This document shows positions 1 to 5,149 of a stretch of 5,149 bases of DNA, in pieces. Within the stretch, counting starts at the first letter, position 1. Each line of letters opens with the position of its first letter. Both the position numbers and the translations under genes were made by a program. The notes beneath the pieces were generated by a model, which was not told the DNA's origin, did no database searches, and saw nothing but the letters and a program-made list of their open reading frames with translations. Where the stretch lies: NCBI GenBank assembly GCA_902783175.1, contig CACZQA010000111.1, positions 1 through 5,149 of the forward strand, written 5' to 3'. The stretch is from an uncultured Coriobacteriaceae bacterium (GTDB lineage: Bacteria > Actinomycetota > Coriobacteriia > Coriobacteriales > QAMH01).

Positions 1-10
1 GAATCACCAA

Positions 11-16
11 GGGAGG
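11..16 (+). promoter_or_regulatory. Shine-Dalgarno sequence of the binding-protein gene
   Basis: GGGAGG, 4 nt before the ATG at 21. This short spacing decides between the ATG at 21 and the in-frame ATG at 33. The promoter lies upstream of the window and cannot be seen. Confidence 0.75.
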
Positions 17-20
17 ATTC

Positions 21-833
21 ATGAAGAAGAAGATGACCAAGGGCCTCGTGCTCGCCCTCGTGGGCGTTCTCGCGGTCGCTTGCCTGGGCCTTGCTGCCTG
101 CGGCGGGTCGGGCTCCAACAGCTCCAACTCGTCCAGCCAGAAGTCCGAGCCGAGCTACAAGCTGGTGCAGGACGGCACCCTCAAGGTTGCCACCAGCCCC
201 GACTACAAGCCCATGGAATACCAGGAGGGCTCTGACATCACGGGCTTCGACGTCGCCCTCATCGGCGAGATCGCCAACCGCATGGGCCTGAAGGCCGACG
301 TCCAGAGCCAGGCTTTCGACACCCTGGTCACCCAGGTTGCCGGCGGCTCCGATTTTGACTGCGCCATCAGCTCCATCACCATCAACGACGAGCGCTCTCA
401 GACCGTCACCTTCACCGATCCCTACTACGATTCCAACCTCGCGATCGTGGTGCTGAAGGATTCGGGCATCACGAGCCGCGACCAGCTTGCCGACGCCGAG
501 GTTGCAGCCCAGTCCGGTTCTTCGGGCGAGGAGTGGGCAAAGGAGAACCTGCCCAACGCAAAGTACACGCCGTTCCAGGAGACCCCGGACGCCCTCGCTG
601 CGCTGCGCACCGGCAAGGTCAAGGCCGTCATCTACGATGAGCCCGCTGCCGAAAACCACGTCGCCAACGAGTACAAGGACTGCTCCATCCTCGAGGTCAT
701 CCCGACTGGCGAGCAGTACGGCATCATCGTCAACAAGGACAACGGCGCTTTGGCGGAGGCCATGAACGAGCAGATCAAGGCCATCGTCGACGACGGCACC
801 ATGGACAAGCTCAAGAAGCAGTACATCGGCTAG
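21..833 (+). CDS. Polar amino acid ABC transporter substrate-binding lipoprotein (SBP family 3)
   Basis: This 270-residue protein should capture an amino acid outside the membrane and deliver it to the permease encoded next. Residues 1-26 form a lipoprotein signal peptide: a basic start (K2-K4, K7), a hydrophobic core and the lipobox L24-A-A-C27. C27 would be lipidated, followed by a Gly/Ser/Asn linker (28-45). The mature part follows the family 3 binding-protein layout: DGTLKVATSPDYKPMEY (51-67), then the family signature at G75-F-D-V, which has Ala79 where an acidic residue is usual. ITINDERSQTVTFTDPYY (119-136) contains R125, which by family analogy binds the substrate carboxylate. AVIYDEP (202-208) contains D206, expected to bind the amino group. 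The ATG at 21 is preferred because GGGAGG lies 4 nt upstream; Met5 is possible but too far from that site. The exact amino acid carried cannot be read from the sequence. Confidence 0.93.
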   Translation: MKKKMTKGLVLALVGVLAVACLGLAACGGSGSNSSNSSSQKSEPSYKLVQDGTLKVATSPDYKPMEYQEGSDITGFDVALIGEIANRMGLKADVQSQAFDTLVTQVAGGSDFDCAISSITINDERSQTVTFTDPYYDSNLAIVVLKDSGITSRDQLADAEVAAQSGSSGEEWAKENLPNAKYTPFQETPDALAALRTGKVKAVIYDEPAAENHVANEYKDCSILEVIPTGEQYGIIVNKDNGALAEAMNEQIKAIVDDGTMDKLKKQYIG

Positions 834-850
834 GACTGTCCAACCGTTCG

Positions 851-886
851 CGCCACCTCGGCCATTTTGCTCGGCCAGCAGGTGGT
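851..886 (+). repeat. Imperfect hairpin with a short direct repeat, after the binding-protein gene
   Basis: CCACCT (853-858) pairs with AGGTGG (880-885). Inside it GGCC (860-863) pairs with GGCC (873-876), giving a bulged stem. The octamer CTCGGCCA occurs twice, at 857-864 and 870-877. There is no T-run after it, so it is not a terminator by itself. It could protect the 3' end of the binding-protein message; that role is inference. Confidence 0.4.
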
Positions 887-910
887 CATTTGAAAGCAAG
901 GGCGTATAAT
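883..910 (+). promoter_or_regulatory. Possible promoter for the permease-ATPase genes
   Basis: A perfect TATAAT (905-910) lies in the loop of the terminator-like hairpin. TGGTCA (883-888), four of six matches to TTGACA, sits 16 nt upstream. Initiation near 917 would give a leader of about 44 nt before the permease ATG. The weak -35 and lack of an extended -10 keep this tentative. Confidence 0.45.
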
Positions 911-932
911 GCGTCCTTGCTTTCTCATTTTT
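892..932 (+). terminator. Intrinsic terminator-like hairpin between binding protein and permease
   Basis: GAAAGCAAGG (892-901) and CCTTGCTTTC (915-924) are perfect inverse complements. The stem extends inward by a G-U, a C-G and a G-C pair to 13 bp, with the 7-nt loop TATAATG (905-911). It is followed by TCATTTTTA. The stem is long but not especially GC-rich and the T-run starts a few bases late, so partial termination is more likely than complete termination. Partial read-through would give more binding protein than permease, as is common in such importers. Confidence 0.6.
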
Positions 933-960
933 ACGAATAAGAACAGGGGAATCATTCATC

Positions 961-2407
961 ATGGCCAGTGCTTTGAAGCCGTTTTTCAAACACGTGCTCA
1001 TCACTGCTCTCGCCTTGTCGGTCGTGATCACGTTCGTCCCGCTCATCGCGGGGGCGATGACGGTCGACTCGACCACGGCGAAGAGCAACGAGACGGGCAG
1101 CGACAACATCTTGGGCGGCACGCCGACGCGCATCACCTGGGAGGCCGTCGTCGGCGACGGTGAAACCGTCAACAACGTCGTGGTCCAGCTCCCGCAGGGC
1201 TCCGAGTTCACGGACGAGTCGACCGCCAAGGTCACGGTACTCGAGGGCACGAAGCGCTTGAGCCCCGCCAGCACGGTCTCCATCGACAAGGCGGCGGCAA
1301 ACGTCACGGTCGATTTCTCCGATCCCATCACCGCAGGCCAGCGCCTGCGCGTCGAGATGTACAAGACCTCGCTTCCCAACGTGACGGGCGAGGTGCACCT
1401 CACGGGCACCTACACCACGACCGACGGCTCGACCGGCGAGCTCGGCGAGTCTCCCGCCATCACGGTCACGGCGGCGTCCCCGGCCGAGAAGATCTCCAAC
1501 TGGCTTGACCAGCAGCCTGCGGTCCAGGCCTGGAACTCCGTCACGTTCCTGCGCCTGTTCTTCCAGCCGCAGCTCGTCGTCTCGTCGATCCCCACGGTGG
1601 CGACCGGCTGGCTCATCTCGCTCGCGCTCGTGCTCGTGGGCTTCCCGCTGGCCATCCCGCTCGGCCTGCTCGCGTCGTTCATGAAGATCTCGCGCTCTAA
1701 GGTCCTGCACGTGATCGCGGCCATCTACACCGGCATCATCCGCGGCACGCCGCTGTTCCTGCAGATCTACATCGCGTTTTTCGGCCTGCCGCTTCTGGGC
1801 GTCAGCATCAACCAGTACGTGCTCGCCGTGTTCGTCATGGCGTTCAACTCGGGCGCCTACCTCTGCGAGATCTTCCGCGCGGGCATCCAGTCCATCCCCA
1901 AGGGGCAGTTCGAGGCGTCCCGCTCGCTCGGCATGACCGGCCCGCAGACCATGTTCTCGGTCATCATCCCGCAGACGATCCGGCGCGTCATCCCCACCAT
2001 GACGAGCGAGTTCATCCTGCTCTACAAGGACACCTCGCTGCTCGCGGCCGTCGGCGTCATGGAGCTCATGCTGTACTCGCGCAGCATCGTCTCGCTCACG
2101 GGCAACATGACCCCCTACATCGTCGCCGCCATCTTCTACCTGATCGTCACGTTGCCGCTCATCCGCGTCGTCACCGTGCTCGAGAAGCGCCTGGCGCTCG
2201 CCGATAACGGCGGGAGCGCCCCCAAGAAGAAGCGCAAGGGCCGCCGTGGCGCGTTCTCGCAGATGAAGAGCGAAATCGCGGAGACGGTTGACGAAGACCC
2301 GTTCGAGCCCGACTACAACGCGCAGACGCTCCATCATGAGGAGTACGAGGAGAAGAAGGCCGCCGAGAGAAAGCTCGCCGAGGCGGAGAAGAAGAACGGA
2401 GAGGCAC

Positions 2408-2415
<8 letters not shown>
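961..2415 (+). CDS. Amino acid ABC transporter permease with N-terminal extracytoplasmic domain
   Basis: This 484-residue protein should form the membrane channel of the importer. Residues about 205-410 are a standard His/Glu/Gln/Arg-type permease core with about five membrane helices (roughly 213-239, 248-278, 284-305, 347-372, 386-407). It has the [10 protein letters not shown] motif (261-270) and the EAA loop that contacts the ATPase (E318-A-S-R-S-L-G324, ending in I336-P337). Ahead of it lie a membrane anchor (about 11-33) and a Thr/Val-rich, probably beta-sandwich segment (about 34-172). That topology puts the extra domain outside and leaves the core in its usual N-out orientation. The tail (411-484) has a basic patch (K422-R429) and then a Glu/Lys-rich, likely helical stretch. 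The ATG at 961 has only a modest site, AGGGGA, 10 nt upstream. The core call is firm; the function of the extra domain is unknown. Confidence 0.92.
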
Positions 2416-3148
<733 letters not shown>

Positions 3149-3155
3149 CTGACAC

Positions 3156-3213
3156 GAGGGGCCGTGGGTATCGTGCCATGTTGGCTCGAAGGGACACCCC
3201 GGCCCCTCTCTTC
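3156..3213 (+). terminator. Probable terminator after the ABC transporter genes
   Basis: GAGGGGCCG (3156-3164) pairs perfectly with CGGCCCCTC (3200-3208). After a one-base bulge (T3165), GGGT (3166-3169) pairs with ACCC (3196-3199). A further small hairpin (3171-3189) fills the tip. The downstream tract is only CTCTCTTC-like and not a clean T-run, so it may act as a 3' stability structure or a weak terminator. Confidence 0.55.
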
Positions 3214-3270
3214 GCGTCATCGTGCGCCCCGCGAACGCGAGGAGAAATAGACATTGCGCATCGATGACGC
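3214..3270 (+). repeat. Imperfect 14-bp inverted repeat reaching into the rpsO promoter
   Basis: GCGTCATCGTGCGC (3214-3227) is the inverse complement of 3256-3270, apart from one extra T at 3261. The right arm covers part of the -35 box and most of the -10/-35 spacer of the rpsO promoter, and includes the self-complementary octamer CATCGATG (3259-3266). It could be a protein binding site, or a hairpin in read-through transcripts; neither is proven. Confidence 0.45.
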
Positions 3271-3282
3271 ATCGGGTATCAT
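3254..3282 (+). promoter_or_regulatory. Probable rpsO promoter
   Basis: TTGCGC (3254-3259) and TATCAT (3277-3282) are separated by exactly 17 nt. The -10 matches five of six consensus positions; the -35 matches the key TTG. Initiation about 7 nt downstream (near 3289) falls at the first paired base of the structured leader, which supports the placement. Confidence 0.6.
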
Positions 3283-3289
3283 CTGACTT

Positions 3290-3397
3290 TGTGTGTCTAC
3301 CCAATGCCTAGTTGCGACCATCCTTTCGGATTGCAACCCAGCATCGGGCGTATTGGACTGATGCCCAGCGCACACGGGGCATCCGCAAAGAAAGGGA
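3290..3397 (+). promoter_or_regulatory. Structured rpsO leader, candidate S15 autoregulatory element
   Basis: The leader can fold into a three-way junction. P1 pairs GTGTG (3291-3295) with CACAC (3371-3375), flanked by a U-G pair at each end. P2 pairs GTTGC (3311-3315) with GCAAC (3333-3337) and continues as ATCC/GGAT around a UUUC loop (3324-3327). P3 pairs GCATCGG (3341-3347) with CTGATGC (3358-3364) and contains adjacent G-U and G-C pairs. A competing hairpin pairs GATGCCC (3360-3366) with GGGCATC (3377-3383). The P2 loop region CCTTTC (3322-3327) is complementary to GAAAGG (3390-3395), which overlaps the Shine-Dalgarno AAGGGA (3392-3397). S15 is known to repress its own message through leader structures in several phyla. 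The fold here comes from hand pairing only. Confidence 0.6.
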
Positions 3398-3404
3398 CAT
3401 CGCA

Positions 3405-3680
3405 ATGACGATTTCCAAAGAGCAGAAGGCCGAAATCATCAAGGAGTTCGGCAAGACCGAGCAGGATTCCGGCTCCGCCGAGGTCCAGGTTGCGCTGCTT
3501 ACCGCACGCATCAAAGACCTCACCGAGCATGTCAAGGTCCACAAGAAGGACCACCACACGCGCCGCGGCCTGCTGATGCTCGTCGGCAAGCGCCGTCGCC
3601 TCCTCACCTACATCAAGGATCGCGACATCGACGAGTACCGCGAGCTCATCAAGAAGCTCGGCATTCGCGACAACGTTTAA
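3405..3680 (+). CDS. rpsO: 30S ribosomal protein S15
   Basis: This 91-residue protein binds the central domain of 16S rRNA early in assembly of the 30S platform; family members are usually about 89 residues. The sequence is plainly S15: [21 protein letters not shown] (22-42), then [20 protein letters not shown] (45-64) and a final [11 protein letters not shown] (78-88). The rRNA-contacting positions are kept (H42, H46, D49), with Thr52 where Ser is common. I place the start at the ATG at 3405, 7 nt after AAGGGA, giving a standard-length N-terminus. An upstream in-frame ATG at 3312 would read through the structured leader and add non-family residues. The gene has its own promoter and a strong terminator, and precedes pnp, a widely conserved order. 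Confidence 0.97.
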   Translation: MTISKEQKAEIIKEFGKTEQDSGSAEVQVALLTARIKDLTEHVKVHKKDHHTRRGLLMLVGKRRRLLTYIKDRDIDEYRELIKKLGIRDNV

Positions 3681-3693
3681 TTTCGTGAACGAG

Positions 3694-3721
3694 AAGGCGG
3701 GCCCAAAGTGCCCGCCTTTTT
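3694..3721 (+). terminator. Strong intrinsic terminator of rpsO
   Basis: AAGGCGGGC (3694-3702) pairs perfectly with GCCCGCCTT (3710-3718) around the 7-nt loop CCAAAGT. Five T residues follow directly at 3717-3721. It begins 13 nt after the rpsO stop codon. Any pnp expression from the rpsO promoter must read through it. Confidence 0.9.
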
Positions 3722-3726
3722 GCTAT

Positions 3727-3839
3727 CCGCCCGTCAGCTGGAGCTTGTCGGGCGGGTTGCACCGGGCGGTATCGGCCGGTGCCTTGCCAGGGGGCATGGG
3801 GTCTTCTGGCAGTTCCCGTCTCGCAAGGGGCGAGGCGGG
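3727..3839 (+). promoter_or_regulatory. Series of four hairpins in the pnp leader region
   Basis: Four stems stand almost end to end. The first is CCGCCCG (3727-3733) with CGGGCGG (3749-3755). The second is GCACCGG (3759-3765) with CCGGTGC (3776-3782). The third is TGCCAG (3785-3790) with CTGGCA (3806-3811). The fourth is CCCGTCTCGC (3815-3824) with GCGAGGCGGG (3830-3839), 10 bp with one G-U. The last stem ends 8 nt before the pnp ribosome site. I see no convincing promoter here: TTGTCG (3745-3750) and TTGCCA (3784-3789) lack a matching -10. In E. coli, RNase III and PNPase act on a stem in the pnp leader to autoregulate it; the same role here is inference. Confidence 0.5.
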
Positions 3840-3847
3840 CGAAGTAT

Positions 3848-3851
3848 GGAG
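3848..3851 (+). promoter_or_regulatory. Shine-Dalgarno sequence of pnp
   Basis: GGAG, 8 nt before the ATG at 3860, in an A-rich unpaired stretch just after the leader hairpins. It fixes the pnp start. Confidence 0.7.
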
Positions 3852-3859
3852 AAAAGTAA

Positions 3860-5149
3860 ATGAGCAAAGTAACACACGAGTTCGACCTGTACGGAAAGCA
3901 CTACTCCTTCGAGACGGGAGAGCTTGCAAAGCAGGCTACGGGCGCAGTCGTCGTCAAGCAGGGTGACACCATCCTGCTCACCACCGCGGTCATCTCCAAG
4001 GAGAAGCGCGACCTCGACTTCTTCCCGCTGACCGTCGACTTCATCGAGAAGATGTACGCCGTCGGCCGCATCCCGGGCGGCTACCTCAAGCGCGAGGCAC
4101 GTCCCTCCGAGAAGGGCACGCTCACCGCACGCCTGGTCGACCGTCCGATTCGCCCCGGTTTTCCCGATGGCTTCCGCAACGATGTGCAGATTGTCATCAC
4201 CACGCTGTCGTGCGACCAGGTCAACCAGCCCGACGTTCCCTCGATCATGGGCGCCTCCGCTGCGCTGATGGTCGGCGGCGCGCCGTTTGACGGCCCCGTT
4301 GCCGGCGTCCGCATCGGCCGCAACCGCGAGACGGGCGAGTACATCGTCAACCCGACCTTCCAGGAAGACGAGAACTCCGACCTCAACCTGACCGTCGCGG
4401 GCACCAAGGACTATCTGCAGATGGTCGAGGCCGGCGCCGACGAGGTCTCCGAAGAGGACATGGTCAAGGCTCTCGAGTTCGGCCAGAAGGTCATCGGCGA
4501 GTTCTGCGACGAGCAGCAGAAGTTCCTCGACAAGTGCGAGATCACCCCGTTCGAGTACGAGCTCGACCAGCCCATCCCCGAGGTCATCGAGAAGGTCGAG
4601 TCCTACTACGACCAGATGGCCTCTGCGCTCAAGGACGCGGACAAGCAGTCCCGCATCGCCAAGGTCGAGGCCCTCAAAGACGAGATCAAGGCCTCCTTCA
4701 CCGACGAGCAGCGCGATGCCTGGGGCCGCGAGATTGCCGCAGCCTGCAAGGCGCTCGAGCGCAAGGCGATGCGCACCATGATCATCGAGACCGGCGAGCG
4801 CGTCGACGGCCGCAAGAGCGACGAGATCCGCCCGCTGTTCATCAAGCCGCATTACCTGCCCCGCGCCCATGGCTCGGGCCTGTTCCAGCGTGGCCAGACG
4901 CAGGTGCTCTCCGTGTGCACCCTGGGCATGCTCAACGAGTGGCAGCGCCTTGATACCATCGACCCTGCCGAGGGCAAGCGCTACATGCACCAGTACAACT
5001 TCCCGCCGTACTGCACGGGTGAGACCGGCCGCATGGGCGCCCCCAAGCGCCGCGAGCTCGGCCATGGCGCCCTCGCTTCCCGCGCACTCGAGCCGATGAT
5101 CCCGAGCGAGGAGGAGTTCCCGTACGCGATCCGCGTCGTCTCCGAGGTC
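3860..5149 (+). CDS. pnp: Polyribonucleotide nucleotidyltransferase (PNPase), 5' part only
   Basis: PNPase degrades RNA from the 3' end using phosphate, releasing nucleoside diphosphates, and is a core enzyme of mRNA turnover. The window holds 430 uninterrupted codons in frame to the last base, roughly 60% of a usual protein of about 700 residues. The first RNase PH-like domain includes GRIPGGYLKREARPSEKGTL (69-88) and LVDRPIRPGFPDGF (92-105). The all-helical middle region spans about 225-310. The second RNase PH-like domain starts near ERVDGRKSDEIRP (313-325) and continues with HGSGLFQRGQTQVL (337-350) and YNFPPYCTGETGR (379-391). The phosphate-binding and catalytic Asp motifs of the second domain, and the KH and S1 RNA-binding domains, would lie beyond the right edge. 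The gene follows rpsO, its common neighbour. Confidence 0.97.
   Translation, partial: MSKVTHEFDLYGKHYSFETGELAKQATGAVVVKQGDTILLTTAVISKEKRDLDFFPLTVDFIEKMYAVGRIPGGYLKREARPSEKGTLTARLVDRPIRPGFPDGFRNDVQIVITTLSCDQVNQPDVPSIMGASAALMVGGAPFDGPVAGVRIGRNRETGEYIVNPTFQEDENSDLNLTVAGTKDYLQMVEAGADEVSEEDMVKALEFGQKVIGEFCDEQQKFLDKCEITPFEYELDQPIPEVIEKVESYYDQMASALKDADKQSRIAKVEALKDEIKASFTDEQRDAWGREIAAACKALERKAMRTMIIETGERVDGRKSDEIRPLFIKPHYLPRAHGSGLFQRGQTQVLSVCTLGMLNEWQRLDTIDPAEGKRYMHQYNFPPYCTGETGRMGAPKRRELGHGALASRALEPMIPSEEEFPYAIRVVSEV

Noticed and set aside
1..20. GAATC/GATTC inverted repeat around the first Shine-Dalgarno sequence
   Set aside because: Only 5 bp and cut by the window edge, so a regulatory role cannot be supported.
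2288..2407. Longer N-terminus for the ATPase starting at 2288
   Set aside because: The 40 extra residues are Arg/Thr/Ser-rich and come from reading the permease tail in another frame. The family start fits 2408, which has its own ribosome site.
3331..3356. Second promoter within the rpsO leader (TTGCAA with TATTGG)
   Set aside because: The 14-nt spacing is too short and the -10 is poor; these bases are better explained as arms of P2 and P3.
3312..3404. Longer S15 starting at 3312
   Set aside because: The extra 31 residues lie in the structured leader, match nothing in S15 and have no ribosome site; 3405 gives the standard length.
3685..3966. 93-codon + strand frame across the rpsO-pnp gap
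   Set aside because: It begins before the rpsO terminator, runs through the hairpins and overlaps pnp out of frame; no ribosome site or recognisable product.
3734..5065. 443-codon open frame on the minus strand over pnp
   Set aside because: Also an antisense shadow, with a Leu/Ala/Asp/Gly-rich repetitive product. The + strand reads as PNPase throughout.

Overview
The window looks like chromosomal DNA from a high-GC Gram-positive bacterium. My best guess is a Coriobacteriia-type actinobacterium (Collinsella or Olsenella relatives), inferred from GC-rich third codon positions, a Gram-positive style lipoprotein and the protein flavour; no rRNA or other decisive marker is present. All five genes lie on the + strand. 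The last one, pnp, is cut by the right edge.

Bases 1-3213 hold a polar amino acid ABC importer. They encode a lipoprotein substrate-binding protein (21-833), a permease (961-2415) and a HisP/GlnQ-like ATPase (2408-3148) that overlaps the permease by 8 nt. The permease is far longer than the usual 215-230 residues. It carries an N-terminal membrane anchor plus a roughly 140-residue extracytoplasmic beta-rich domain, and a charged cytoplasmic C-terminal tail. The 127-bp gap between the binding protein and the permease has a terminator-like hairpin whose loop contains a perfect TATAAT. The binding protein may therefore be made in excess while the permease-ATPase pair gets its own promoter. A long hairpin follows the ATPase gene.

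Bases 3214-3860 are a regulatory stretch around rpsO (ribosomal protein S15, 3405-3680). A promoter (TTGCGC, 17 nt, TATCAT) lies partly within one arm of a long imperfect inverted repeat. The predicted leader begins at the foot of a possible three-way junction. One helix of that junction has the G-U/G-C pair step that S15 recognises in 16S rRNA, and another hairpin loop can pair with the Shine-Dalgarno sequence. An alternative hairpin would break this fold. Together these look like an S15 autoregulatory element, reached by reading the sequence by eye and not by a database match.

A strong intrinsic terminator (3694-3721) follows rpsO. Four consecutive hairpins (3727-3839) then lead to pnp, the 3'-5' exoribonuclease PNPase, of which the first 430 codons are present. 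The rpsO-pnp order is widely conserved, and structured pnp leaders are known targets of RNase III/PNPase autoregulation in E. coli. No mobile elements, CRISPR arrays, tRNA or rRNA genes were seen.
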